Below are positions 1 to 7,639 of a stretch of DNA of 64,000 nt, in pieces (positions within the stretch are counted from its first letter, which is position 1; the number at the start of each line of letters is the position of its first letter). Under the pieces are notes generated by a model that was not told the DNA's origin, searched no databases, and saw only the letters and a list, made by a program, of their open reading frames with translations. The stretch is taken from assembly GCA_963668605.1 (NCBI GenBank), contig OY764903.1, positions 1,550,001-1,614,000 on the forward strand, given 5' to 3'. Made by a program: the position numbers and the translations under genes. Source of the DNA: G963668605 sp963668605. GTDB taxonomy: Bacteria; Acidobacteriota; Terriglobia; Bryobacterales; Bryobacteraceae.

Positions 1-165
1 GTCGACAACGGAGCCGGAAGTGCTGGCTACTATCCAACTCGCTCTTCGATTCGCGAGCGTTTCTCCACGTGTGCCCTTCCGGTCCTTGTGGGTACCTTGC
101 GGTGGGCGAGCCAAACGGAGCGCGCAGCAATGCTGATCGGGAGACGCTTTCTCTTCGCGGACGGC
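1..165. other. Window edge, no supported gene
   Basis: This stretch lies downstream of the PII gene and is cut by the window edge. Open frames cross it on both strands but none has a recognisable product, ribosome binding site or similarity that I can see. No clear terminator hairpin for the amt-PII operon is visible. Confidence 0.4.
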
Positions 166-504
166 TTACAGCGCGTTTTCTCCGTGCTCGTCGTTGCGAA
201 TTCGGATAGCATCACCGATGTCGTAAACGAAGATCTTCCCATCGCCGATTCTTCCAGTGCGAGCCGCTGCGACAATGGCCTTAATGACCTCTTCCTTGCG
301 GCTGGTGGCGATGACCATCTCAAGTTTTACCTTTGGCAGAAGATCGACGAAGTACTCGCGGCCACGGTAGACCTCCTTGTGGCCCAACTGTCGGCCGTGG
401 CCTCGCACCTCCGTGACGGTGATGCCGTCCATTCCGATAGCTTTCAGTGCTTCCCTGACATCTCCGAGCTTGGCGGGCTGAATAATCGCTTCGATTTTAA
501 GCAT
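166..504 (-). CDS. glnB: P-II family nitrogen regulatory protein
   Basis: Small trimeric signal protein of the PII family (GlnB/GlnK), 112 residues, the normal family length. It starts MLKIEAIIQPAKL. The T-loop has the conserved tyrosine (Y51 in REYFVD) that is uridylylated in many bacteria, and the C-terminal half has the family pattern TGRIGDGKIFV. PII proteins bind ATP, ADP and 2-oxoglutarate and report nitrogen status. The ATG lies two bases after the stop of the upstream amt gene, so the two are almost certainly co-transcribed. In such pairs the PII protein (often called GlnK) docks on the cytoplasmic face of the transporter and blocks it when nitrogen is plentiful. Naming it glnB or glnK is a matter of convention; the family call is secure. 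Confidence 0.95.
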   Translation of the reverse strand: MLKIEAIIQPAKLGDVREALKAIGMDGITVTEVRGHGRQLGHKEVYRGREYFVDLLPKVKLEMVIATSRKEEVIKAIVAAARTGRIGDGKIFVYDIGDAIRIRNDEHGENAL

Positions 505-506
505 GG

Positions 507-1880
507 CTACGATTCAAAATTGTATCCTTCTTCTCCGTGAAGGGCGAGGTCGATGCCGGAGGATTCCTCGCGTTCATCGACGCGCAGCGGCGTGAGGAAC
601 TCCGTAAGTTTCAGCGCCACCAGCGTTCCCACGACGGCGAGGGCGATGCCAATAGCCGCTCCGGCGAGTTGATTCGCGACCTGTATCGCGTTGCCGTCAA
701 CCAGGCCCAGCGGCGCATTCAGCGAGTTGTTGACAGCCCTGGTCGCGAATACGCCGGTCAGGACGCAGCCCATCAAACCGCCCACGCCATGCACGCCGAA
801 CGCATCCAGGGAATCGTCATAACCGAATCTGTTCTTCACCACCGAGACCATGTAGTAACACACGGCGCCGGCCGCAAAGCCGATCAGCACGGCGCTAAAC
901 GGCTGCACGAAGCCTGCGCCCTGCGTCACCGTTGCGAGTCCGGCAACCGCTCCGGAGATCGCACCGAGGGCGCTGGGCTTGCCGTTGCGAATCTTTTCGG
1001 TAAGCATCCAGGAGACCGCTCCGGCCGCCGACGCGAAGTGCGTGGCCACGAACGCGCTAGTCGCTAGCGCCGACGCTGCCAGCGCGCTTCCCGCATTGAA
1101 TCCGAACCAGCCTACCCACAGCAGGCACGCGCCTATGAAGCTGAGCACAAGATTGTGCGGCATCGTCGCCTCGTTCGGATAGCCCTTCCGCTTGCCAATA
1201 TAGATGGCGGTCACCAGTGCCGAGAACCCCGAGGTGATGTGAACCACTGTGCCGCCCGCAAAGTCGAGAACCGGGAATCGGCCGCCGAGGAAGGCATTCA
1301 GAAAACCGCCCTTTCCCCAAACCATGTGCGCCGCCGGGAAATAAACCAGGAACATCCAGAACACCGAGAACAGCACCATCGCATTGAACCGGACCCGCTC
1401 GGCAAACGCTCCGGCAATCAGCGCCGGAGTGATGATGGCGAACATCATCTGGTAAACCATGAAGGTCTGGTGTGGAATCGTAGGCGCATAGTCGGCGTTC
1501 GGAACGGCGCCGACCCCGTGCAGAAACAGATATTGGAAGCCGCCGATGAAAGGTGTGCCCTCGCTGAAAACCAGGCTATAGCCGCAGACCGCCCACAACA
1601 GCGTAACAACGGCCATCATCGCAAAGCTCTGCATCATCGTGCTGAGCACGTTTCGCTTCCGGACCAGGCCGCAATAAAACAGTGCGAGACCCGGACCGGT
1701 CATCATCAGCACCAACGCGGAACTGATCAGCATCCAGGCGTTGTCTCCGGCCGATTGCGAAGATTTTACAGCTAATCTTAGACTGGCAAGCTCAGCTTCG
1801 ACCCCTTGGGGCGCTTGCGCAAAAAGAGAGGAGGACAGCAAAAGCAGTCCCGAAGCGATCCGATACAACAACGTAGTCAC
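507..1880 (-). CDS. amt: Ammonium transporter (Amt/MEP/Rh family)
   Basis: Inner-membrane ammonium channel of 457 residues. The N-terminus resembles a signal peptide (hydrophobic run ending at LLLSSSLFAQ), followed by a periplasmic stretch of about 25 residues and about eleven membrane segments. The Amt signature DFAGGTVVH carries the first pore histidine, and FGVHGVGGLMG carries the second. It precedes the PII gene in an apparent two-gene operon, as in amtB-glnK of many bacteria. The first codon is GTG, and the only purine-rich stretch (GAG) abuts it, so the start could lie elsewhere, although the signal-like N-terminus supports this one. The promoter was not identified; I saw no convincing sigma-54 site in the 187 bases upstream. 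Confidence 0.95.
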   Translation of the reverse strand: MTTLLYRIASGLLLLSSSLFAQAPQGVEAELASLRLAVKSSQSAGDNAWMLISSALVLMMTGPGLALFYCGLVRKRNVLSTMMQSFAMMAVVTLLWAVCGYSLVFSEGTPFIGGFQYLFLHGVGAVPNADYAPTIPHQTFMVYQMMFAIITPALIAGAFAERVRFNAMVLFSVFWMFLVYFPAAHMVWGKGGFLNAFLGGRFPVLDFAGGTVVHITSGFSALVTAIYIGKRKGYPNEATMPHNLVLSFIGACLLWVGWFGFNAGSALAASALATSAFVATHFASAAGAVSWMLTEKIRNGKPSALGAISGAVAGLATVTQGAGFVQPFSAVLIGFAAGAVCYYMVSVVKNRFGYDDSLDAFGVHGVGGLMGCVLTGVFATRAVNNSLNAPLGLVDGNAIQVANQLAGAAIGIALAVVGTLVALKLTEFLTPLRVDEREESSGIDLALHGEEGYNFES

Positions 1881-2067
1881 CTCGACGTAGAGTCCGCGCG
1901 AACAACCTACACACTACGGCACGAGAGGTCACCGACGCCACAAGACTTTTGCATGAGGGCGATAGAAACTCCTTATAGGGGCAAACCCAGGCACACTTTC
2001 AACCGGCAATCAATCCAACCACCAAGCGAGCAGTGCGCTATTCTGTGTTACGCAAAGTGCGCAACAA

Positions 2068-2295
2068 ATGAAACACTCCGGCAAACCGAACACAATTCGA
2101 CGCAGCGTGGCCCTCCCCGGCGCCTTGGTCGAAGAGCTCTCTGCCCTCGGCCCCGCGGACTTGCATGGCAATTGGAGTCGGCTGGTGACTGTTGCGATGG
2201 CAGCCATGGCTGTCGACCCCGCCATCCGCGCCGAGTGCGCAGACATCGCCAAGGAGTTTTCCGCAGCGGACCTGGACGGCCTGAGGAATGATTAG
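2068..2295 (+). CDS. MazE-like antitoxin (putative)
   Basis: A 75-residue acidic protein placed immediately before, and overlapping by eight bases, a MazF-type toxin start. That is the classic antitoxin-toxin arrangement with translational coupling. The N-terminal stretch (IRRSVALPGALVEELSAL) could form a ribbon-helix-helix or similar DNA-binding element, and the acidic C-terminus (AKEFSAADLDGL) would be the toxin-neutralising tail. Identification rests mainly on the neighbour, because antitoxin sequences diverge quickly. The toxin is truncated, so this gene may now be a relic. Confidence 0.6.
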   Translation: MKHSGKPNTIRRSVALPGALVEELSALGPADLHGNWSRLVTVAMAAMAVDPAIRAECADIAKEFSAADLDGLRND

Positions 2296-2398
2296 CCGCG
2301 GTCAGATCTATTTCGTCTCGCTGGGCCCGATTCAGGGCTGTAAGCAGTCTGGCCGCCGCCCCGTCCTGGTCGTCTCAAGCGACACCAGCCTCTCGTGA
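2288..2398 (+). pseudogene. MazF/PemK toxin, truncated 5' fragment
   Basis: Too short for routine gene calling. Starting at the ATG that overlaps the antitoxin stop, the frame reads MISRGQIYFVSLGPI, then KQSGRRPVLVVSSD, and stops after 36 residues. This is the highly conserved N-terminus of MazF/PemK endoribonucleases (pattern RGxIYxVxLGP, then GRRPVLVVS). Full-length family members have about 105-120 residues, so roughly the last two thirds, including the core strands and dimer interface, are missing. Homology seems to end at about base 2385, where unrelated sequence begins. It should not encode an active toxin. Confidence 0.75.
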
Positions 2399-2598
2399 TT
2401 ACTGTAATGTTGGGGACGGACGCCGCCAAACTTCAGCGGGAAATCCATAATCCAGCCAGCGTCGCATAGCGCTCTGCGGATCAGGGTAATTAGGGCAATT
2501 TCGCCAACCACTCCTATCAGCTTGAGCGGTTTACTGAGCGGTTCGCGGTGAACGTCGAGGTCGTCCGTGGGTTTTCCCCCGGCTCCCTTTCCGCTCAT
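2332..2598 (-). CDS. Hypothetical protein, possibly truncated
   Basis: An 88-residue frame beginning MSGKGAGGKPTDDLDV with an AAAGGA ribosome binding site nine bases upstream. The middle (PLKLIGVVGEIALITLIRRAL) is hydrophobic and helix-like. I do not recognise the family. Its last 20 or so residues run antisense through the mazF fragment, so the true C-terminus has probably been replaced at a recombination junction near base 2385-2398. It overlaps the tail of the DUF4288 fragment on the same strand. Confidence 0.3.
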   Translation of the reverse strand: MSGKGAGGKPTDDLDVHREPLSKPLKLIGVVGEIALITLIRRALCDAGWIMDFPLKFGGVRPQHYSNHERLVSLETTRTGRRPDCLQP

Positions 2599-2848
2599 GT
2601 CCAGCAATCCTTTTGTTAACTTCATCGACAATGGCCTTTGAGCTATAACAAGGATCATGGCTCTCGGAAAATGAGGGGGGCTTCTTGAAGGCCTGGAGCT
2701 TTTCCTTTGGGACGATCCAGCTCGCAAGTTGCTCTGGTGTCACTCCAACAGATTCTTCGAAGTACACTTCGCCCCCGTCAATTAGCGGGTCCACAATGAC
2801 ATCCAGTTTTGAAATACCGCGGAACTTGATCTCTACCGACTGCCCTAG
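2531..2848 (-). pseudogene. DUF4288-like protein, C-terminal fragment split off by an IS
   Basis: From the IS boundary the frame reads GQSVEIKFRGISKLDVIVD, then GEVYFEESVGV and WIVPKEKL. This matches the C-terminal half of DUF4288-type proteins, small proteins of unknown function. The matching N-terminal half lies on the far side of the IS5-type element at 4144-4329, in the same orientation. The apparent start codon of the open frame falls inside the insertion sequence, so it is an artefact. Joining the two halves with one copy of CTAG leaves a frame offset and an in-frame TAG, so the gene is dead even without the insertion, unless the ancestral junction differed by two bases. Confidence 0.7.
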
Positions 2849-4147
2849 CAGGCTGCTGAAAAACTCCACCTCCGCGTAGCCATAGAAGCAATTTGGTCGT
2901 CTTATGTTGTATGCGTGGAGACGATCGCAATCAAGCCGGGATGTTCAGCTATGTTTCGCCGGAGGAGCGGGTGCCGCGATTGCACCCACTGCGGGCGATC
3001 CGCGAGATGACCGACCGTGCGCTGCAGGAAATGTCGCCGCGTTTTGAGCAACTCTACGCCAAGACCGGACGGCCCTCCATCGCACCCGAGAAACTGCTCC
3101 GCGCGCTCCTGCTGCAGGTGCTCTATTCGATCCGAAGTGAGCGCATGCTCATGGAGCAACTCGACTACAACCTGCTCTTCCGCTGGTTCGTCGGGCTCAA
3201 CATGGATGACGCAATCTGGGTTCCGACCGTGTTCAGCAAGAACCGCGACCGACTGCTGGAAGGCGACATCGCCGAAGGTTTCTTCGCACAACTGCTGACG
3301 CAAGCCAAGGAGGACGGTCTGCTGAGCGACGAGCATTTCAGCGTGGACGGCACGCTGGTAGAGGCCTGGGCCGGGCACAAGAGCTTCCGTAAAAAGGACG
3401 ATCCGCAACCCCCGGACGACTCGGACAAAGGCAACCCGACGGTGAACTTCCACGGGGAAAAGCGTTCTAATGAGACGCATGCTTCGACAACTGACCCGGA
3501 TGCGCGACTGGCGCGCAAGAGCGGTGGCCACGAAGCGAAGCTGGCGTATTGCGGCAATGCGCTGATCGAAAATCGCAACGGGCTGGTGGTGGCGACGGAA
3601 GTGCTCCAGGCCAATGGGACCGCCGAGCGCGACGCAGCGCTGTTGATGGTCGAGCGCCTTGCTGGTGATCAGCGCGTGACGCTCGGCGCTGATCGCGGGT
3701 ATGATACGCGTGATTTCGTACAGGAACTGCGTGGAATGCATGTGACGCCACACGTCGCTCAGAACACGAACGGGCGGCGCAGTGCGATCGACAACCGAAC
3801 GACGCGGCATGCGGGCTATGCAGCGAGCCAGCGGAAACGCAAGCGAATTGAAGAGGTCTTTGGTTGGCTGAAGACGGTGGCCGGCATCCGCAAGGTCCGG
3901 CACCGTGGATTGGAAAAAGTGGCGTGGATGTTTACGTTCGCCGCGGCCGCTTACAATCTTGTGCGCATGAGGAACCTCCGCGTTCAAGCGGCGAGTGCAT
4001 AGGGCGAAGTGTGCTCGGGCCCCGAAAAGGGGTGTTTTTCAGCACGGGAGAACTTCGCTTCAGGCCACTTACACTGCTTGTTAGTAGCAAAAACGCTTGG
4101 GATAGAGTATCCAGGTGTCAAACGGCCGTATTTCAGCAGCCTGCTAG
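2845..4147 (+). mobile_element. IS5-family-type insertion sequence, intact ends
   Basis: Bounded by perfect 17-bp inverted repeats CTAGCAGGCTGCTGAAA (2845-2861 and complement 4131-4147), with one transposase between. The outermost CTAG on each side is probably the target duplication, since IS5-type elements favour CTAG-like targets; in that case the element proper is 2849-4143, about 1.3 kb. It interrupts a DUF4288-like gene. Ends and transposase both look complete, so it may still be mobile. Confidence 0.85.
2911..4002 (+). CDS. IS5-family-type transposase
   Basis: DDE transposase of about 363 residues. The N-terminal dimerisation/DNA-binding region (DUF772-like) contains GRPSIAPEKLLRALLLQVLY and MLMEQLDYNLLFRWFVGL. 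The catalytic part has SVDGTLVEAW (first Asp), TLGADRGYD (second Asp) and RIEEVFGWLK (Glu), so the triad is present. I chose the start MRGDDRNQAG because related transposases usually begin there; the ATG at 2941 (MFSYVSPEER) and one at 2893 are alternatives. It sits inside the 17-bp inverted repeats described for the element and appears intact. Confidence 0.9.
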   Translation: MRGDDRNQAGMFSYVSPEERVPRLHPLRAIREMTDRALQEMSPRFEQLYAKTGRPSIAPEKLLRALLLQVLYSIRSERMLMEQLDYNLLFRWFVGLNMDDAIWVPTVFSKNRDRLLEGDIAEGFFAQLLTQAKEDGLLSDEHFSVDGTLVEAWAGHKSFRKKDDPQPPDDSDKGNPTVNFHGEKRSNETHASTTDPDARLARKSGGHEAKLAYCGNALIENRNGLVVATEVLQANGTAERDAALLMVERLAGDQRVTLGADRGYDTRDFVQELRGMHVTPHVAQNTNGRRSAIDNRTTRHAGYAASQRKRKRIEEVFGWLKTVAGIRKVRHRGLEKVAWMFTFAAAAYNLVRMRNLRVQAASA

Positions 4148-4329
4148 AGGTTTTCATAGCACGTCTCTGCTCTGTTCCCCCAGTAGCAAGCTCGCTGATA
4201 AGCGACCTCCGGTTGGGCTGCGCGTATCAAGATAAGATTTCGATGGACGTTCCGGCTCGCACCGTGAACGATAATCTCCATAATTAGCTCGGCTACGAAC
4301 CACTCGGTGTCTTTCGGTATATATCCCAT
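4144..4329 (-). pseudogene. DUF4288-like protein, N-terminal fragment
   Basis: Frame MGYIPKDTEWFVAELIMEI, then RNVHRNLILIRA and AYQRACYWG, ending CYENL at the CTAG of the IS boundary. It matches the N-terminal half of DUF4288-type proteins (WxxAEL, VHRNLVLIRA, then YENP). The C-terminal half is at 2531-2848. Just upstream lies the 86-bp leader repeat copy A, so this gene once shared a 5' region with the gene at 4909-5643. Confidence 0.7.
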
Positions 4330-4357
4330 CTAGGCGAAGCTCCTCCCTGCCAGCACT

Positions 4358-4443
4358 TTCATGGGAGCCTCCCGCAATTGTGCCTCAGCCAATCTGGGAT
4401 TCCCCGACTAGCTGCGACGGTTTCATCATCAGATATCCGGAAC
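4358..4443. repeat. 86-bp duplicated leader, copy A
   Basis: This segment and 5639-5724 agree over 86 bases with four substitutions and no gaps. Read on the minus strand it ends in a GGGAGG ribosome binding site and an ATG. In copy A that ATG opens only a ten-codon frame (MKVLAGRSFA), which ends just before the DUF4288 start. In copy B it starts a real gene. Confidence 0.85.
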
Positions 4444-4469
4444 AGCGGTCCGGGGGCTCCGACAGACTC

Positions 4470-4694
4470 TCAGTCCGTCCCAGATCCCGGTCCGTCGGAC
4501 AGGCGGCATAGCACTTCGAGGAGGATAAAGAAAAACACGAGAGACCAGAATGTCTCCCAGAGAAACTCCCATGAATGAATTCGATACCAAGTTCTTCCTC
4601 GCTTCAACCAGACTTGAATAGCTGTTGACCCAACCAGCAGAAGCCAGTCAAACCACTCTTTACTTAGCAGGCGCTTTAAAAGAACTGACTTCAC
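4470..4694 (-). CDS. Hypothetical small membrane protein
   Basis: A 74-residue protein with a GTG start preceded at good distance by AAGAGGA. Two hydrophobic segments, about residues 14-30 (WFDWLLLVGSTAIQVWL) and 42-62 (rich in Phe, Leu, Trp), suggest a two-helix inner-membrane hairpin. I do not recognise the family. It lies in the decayed accessory region, on the same strand as its hypothetical neighbours. Confidence 0.4.
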   Translation of the reverse strand: MKSVLLKRLLSKEWFDWLLLVGSTAIQVWLKRGRTWYRIHSWEFLWETFWSLVFFFILLEVLCRLSDGPGSGTD

Positions 4695-4908
4695 CGTATT
4701 CCTCTTTCCGGACTATTCGCATCCGGGTCGAACTTTCAGTATCTTTTGTGTTTCCCTCTCGCCTTCCGCAATACTGATTATCATCCAACGGTCCAACACT
4801 TGTCCTTTCCAGTTATAGAAATATGCTCGACGGCCAATTCACGGCCCGAAACGCAGTAAATCTCAGCCCGACGTGACATCCACAATCCAGTCAAAGTGTC
4901 AGGGAGGT

Positions 4909-5643
4909 TTACTGCAGCCTACAGGACGGGAAACCAGACAACCGGCCACACTTCAATGTTCGCCCTTTGCCGTACTCCTCGGCCGTCGGAGGACTCTGAT
5001 TCTCGATGAAGGGGTTGACGAAAGGATACGTTGGCTCGTATATAAACCATGGATCATTCCGGATAAAAACCGAGACTTCGAGCTCGGGAAAAACCGGCTG
5101 TATCGATCGCAACAACTCAAGCCCAGTTTCCGTCTTAAGCGGCGCATCGGTTCGGATGTAAACGTCAGCCCGTTGTAGAATGTACAGCCCTGGCGCGCTG
5201 AAAGCGAAGTAAAGGATTTCGAAGTGATCTCGCTGTACTTCCATTTGAAGCGGGTCCCTGCCAGCAAGAACCCGTCTGTGGATCTTGCCGGCGCCATCGC
5301 GCATTCGCAAGACAGCGTCACGCCCAATGGAGATCATCTCCGCGATCTCATTTGGCGATTGTGCTGACGAGCCATAAAGCCCACGCCAGTGATCATACGT
5401 CACGTGGGATGGCTTTGGGAGTGGAGCGCCACCCTTGCCTCCATAAACATATAGCTGTGTGAACTTCACGTGGGGCTTCGTAGCCAATTCCGCGCGGGCA
5501 AGGCGGTCAATGTGAGCCTCAGTGAAAGACCCGGCACGTACAGTTATGCCTTTCTGCCTCATTCCTGTTCGATTCACCTCCCGCAACACCGTATCCCCGG
5601 CGGAACTCATCGCAAGTGCGATGAGGCAAGCAGTCAACTTCAT
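4909..5643 (-). CDS. Hypothetical secreted protein
   Basis: I place the start at MKLTACLIALAMSSAG, about 244 residues, because it has a GGGAGG ribosome binding site eight bases upstream and gives a signal peptide; the longer frame would add ten residues without support. The mature protein mixes strands and helices and contains LYVYGGKGGAPLP and NDPWFIYEPTYPFVNPF. No domain is recognised. The C-terminus (CGRLSGFPSC) has two cysteines that could pair. The start codon and leader lie inside copy B of the 86-bp repeat. Confidence 0.55.
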   Translation of the reverse strand: MKLTACLIALAMSSAGDTVLREVNRTGMRQKGITVRAGSFTEAHIDRLARAELATKPHVKFTQLYVYGGKGGAPLPKPSHVTYDHWRGLYGSSAQSPNEIAEMISIGRDAVLRMRDGAGKIHRRVLAGRDPLQMEVQRDHFEILYFAFSAPGLYILQRADVYIRTDAPLKTETGLELLRSIQPVFPELEVSVFIRNDPWFIYEPTYPFVNPFIENQSPPTAEEYGKGRTLKCGRLSGFPSCRLQ

Positions 5644-5724
5644 GGGAGCCTCCCGCAATCGTGCCTCAGCCAATCTGAGATTCCCCGACTAGCAGCGACG
5701 GTTTCATCATCATATATCCGGAAC
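5639..5724. repeat. 86-bp duplicated leader, copy B
   Basis: Second copy of the segment at 4358-4443, with four substitutions. It contains the ribosome binding site and start codon of the secreted-protein gene ending at 4909. The similarity stops at base 5724, exactly where the inverted repeat of the IS4-type element begins, so the duplication may once have been longer and was cut by that insertion. Confidence 0.85.
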
Positions 5725-7053
5725 CACTAGTGTCCGGCTAAAAGTCGAACAGAATCAACTGGTTGCCAGAATCGGCTAAGTCGTTCTCGAAGCTCGACGC
5801 TTGAAGTGCCCGTAGAATGGGCGTTTTCTCGAAAAGCGTCACGCTCAAAATCTGTAGAATTTGGTAGAGGCTCGCTTCCAGCCCCAAGCGCTTGCGGACG
5901 ATGGCCACCAACACATAAACGGACACCGCGATCCAAATCTGGGTCTTCACCGCGTTCTCGCTGGTGCCGAAGAAGGCCTTGATCCGCAGGTGCTGCTTGA
6001 TCCACTTGAAGAACAATTCTACCTGCCAGCGGCACTTGTAGACTTGGGCGATAGTAAGTGCCGGCAGCGTGAAGTTGTTGGTGAGGAACTTGAACCGCTT
6101 CCTTGTTTCCACATCGAGGTAACTCACACGCCGCAACGCATCCGGATACGCTTTCGCTGAATTGATCGCGGTCAGGATGACCGTATGATCGGAGCGCACG
6201 CCGCTGCTCTTGTCCACCGGGTGTGAGTAGCGGCGCTGGAGCAGGACGTTGGATTTCGTGCGCACGACGAAGAAAGCCGAGCTGAGCGCGAACTTGTAGA
6301 GGCGCTCGAAATCGACGTAGGCGCGATCCATGACGTAGAACGCCCCGGCTTCGGGCAGGATCTCGTCGAGGATGTTGACATCGTGCACTTTGCCGTCCGT
6401 AACCCTGATAAACGTGGGGATGTTGCCGTGAAGATCCAGCAGCGTGTGCATCTTGACGGCGGCCTTGTGTTTGCGGAACTTGGCCCACGGGAACAGCGCC
6501 AGACACAGATCGATGGTGGTGGAGTCGAGCGCGTACAGGCTGTGCGCCAGATCGACACCTATCGGATCTTGAGCGTAGAGCGGTCTGGCGATGCGGATCA
6601 AGACCCGCGCAAAATCGGAATAGATGCGCCAGTCGTGGCGCTCGTTGGCGTCGGCCAGCGTGGTGCGTGCCACCTTGCCCCGCAACCCCATGTGGTACAG
6701 CTTGGGACCGACCGACCGCAGACACGCTTCGATATCTCGCAAGCTCTCGCGGTAAGTCAACTGCGCAAATGCCATCGCCAGATACTGATCCCAACAAGAG
6801 AAGCCTCTCTGGTGTGAGTCGCCTTGATAGCGGGTTACACATTTCTGAAACTCCTTGCTTGAAGCATGCTCGATCAGTTGAGAGAAGACGGTGCGCCCAG
6901 CGTTCATCCACCATTGTTCCGCATCCGCAACTCGCCCTCATTCGGCCCCAGAACGCCACTTCGGAATTCAAATCGTCCCCGTGCTGAACGTCGGCATCTG
7001 CATGAAGCATAGAGAGTTAGTCGGTTGTTTGGAAATTTAGCCGGACACTAGTG
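5725..7053 (-). mobile_element. IS4-family-type insertion sequence with 9-bp target duplication
   Basis: The ends are perfect 18-bp inverted repeats CACTAGTGTCCGGCTAAA (5725-5742, complement 7036-7053). The element is flanked directly by 9-bp repeats ATCCGGAAC at 5716-5724 and 7054-7062, a clean target duplication. Length is 1329 bp with one transposase on the minus strand. Perfect ends and duplication suggest a recent insertion. It landed between two small hypothetical genes and may separate the secreted-protein gene from its upstream promoter. Confidence 0.9.
5738..6907 (-). CDS. IS4-family transposase
   Basis: DDE transposase, 389 residues, starting MNAGRTVFSQLIEHAS. The N-terminal part resembles DUF4372, seen in IS4-type transposases (FSQL, then CWDQYLAMAFAQLTYRESLR). 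The catalytic core follows: YALDSTTIDLCL (first Asp), FYVMDRAYVDFERLY (second Asp), and YKCRWQVELFFKWIKQHL, the Y-(2)-R-(3)-E-(6)-K signature typical of IS4 enzymes. No frameshift or stop is seen, so it is likely functional. Confidence 0.93.
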   Translation of the reverse strand: MNAGRTVFSQLIEHASSKEFQKCVTRYQGDSHQRGFSCWDQYLAMAFAQLTYRESLRDIEACLRSVGPKLYHMGLRGKVARTTLADANERHDWRIYSDFARVLIRIARPLYAQDPIGVDLAHSLYALDSTTIDLCLALFPWAKFRKHKAAVKMHTLLDLHGNIPTFIRVTDGKVHDVNILDEILPEAGAFYVMDRAYVDFERLYKFALSSAFFVVRTKSNVLLQRRYSHPVDKSSGVRSDHTVILTAINSAKAYPDALRRVSYLDVETRKRFKFLTNNFTLPALTIAQVYKCRWQVELFFKWIKQHLRIKAFFGTSENAVKTQIWIAVSVYVLVAIVRKRLGLEASLYQILQILSVTLFEKTPILRALQASSFENDLADSGNQLILFDF

Positions 7054-7068
7054 ATCCGGAACCCTCGG

Positions 7069-7347
7069 CTACACGAATCGAACGACACAGGCCAACGCAG
7101 TTAGGAACGCAATCATTTCAATGACCCACCATTTGTAAACATTTCTCCGCAACTTACTTGCCGGATAAAACTGGCGGTGCAGTCTGAAAACCTTCCCTCG
7201 CAACCAGCTTGGGCCAAACGCTGGGATCTGGGACTCACCCGGTAATAGCCGATTCACCTCATCCATCATTTGACTGAACAGAAAGATCACTCTTAGCTGT
7301 GACACAATCGAAACAATCAGAAATACTCCTCCGACAACGAATCTCAT
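7069..7347 (-). CDS. Hypothetical small membrane protein
   Basis: A 92-residue protein with a hydrophobic N-terminal segment (VVGGVFLIVSIVSQL) and a second at the C-terminus (MIAFLTALACVV). Between them is a basic cytoplasmic stretch (RLHRQFYPASKLRR). The two-helix layout and in-frame ATG support a real gene, but the family is unknown to me. Its stop lies 6 bases from the IS4 target duplication, so the insertion just missed it. Confidence 0.5.
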   Translation of the reverse strand: MRFVVGGVFLIVSIVSQLRVIFLFSQMMDEVNRLLPGESQIPAFGPSWLRGKVFRLHRQFYPASKLRRNVYKWWVIEMIAFLTALACVVRFV

Positions 7348-7639
7348 CTGTGGCTCCGGGGATCACGCGACGGCCGGACGCGTCCCAACGCTAATTATTA
7401 GTCAAAACACATTCACTTGCCAATCAGTGTTCTTGCACCGCCGGACGAATTATCATGGGATCACTTGTATGATTTCAGCGGCTGATCTGCGGAACCGGAC
7501 TGGATTGCTTGCATCGCAGTTCCGGTACGAGATGTTGCGGATGGGCCCGGTCGGAACCGGGAGGTCTCGACGAGATTCCAGTGGGAAACAGGCCTAACTC
7601 CTCCCTCACGAGGAGCACGGAACCGCGCCGCAGTGACGG
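7348..7639. other. Intergenic, nothing recognised
   Basis: About 290 bases between the small membrane protein gene and the surface-protein fragment. Frames cross it but have no start signals or recognisable products. It includes the upstream region of the membrane protein gene. Confidence 0.4.

Noticed and set aside
1881..2067. Sigma-54 promoter for the amt-PII operon
   Set aside because: I looked for the GG-N10-GC pattern with TGGCAC/TTGC boxes on the minus strand and found no convincing match.
2849..2869. Start codon of the minus-strand frame at 2869
   Set aside because: The first residues (MEFFSSL) are encoded by the IS inverted repeat, so this is a chance fusion and not the native start of the DUF4288-like gene.
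2902..3987. Open frame of 361 codons antisense to the IS5-type transposase
   Set aside because: Shadow of the transposase gene; no family recognised and no ribosome binding site.
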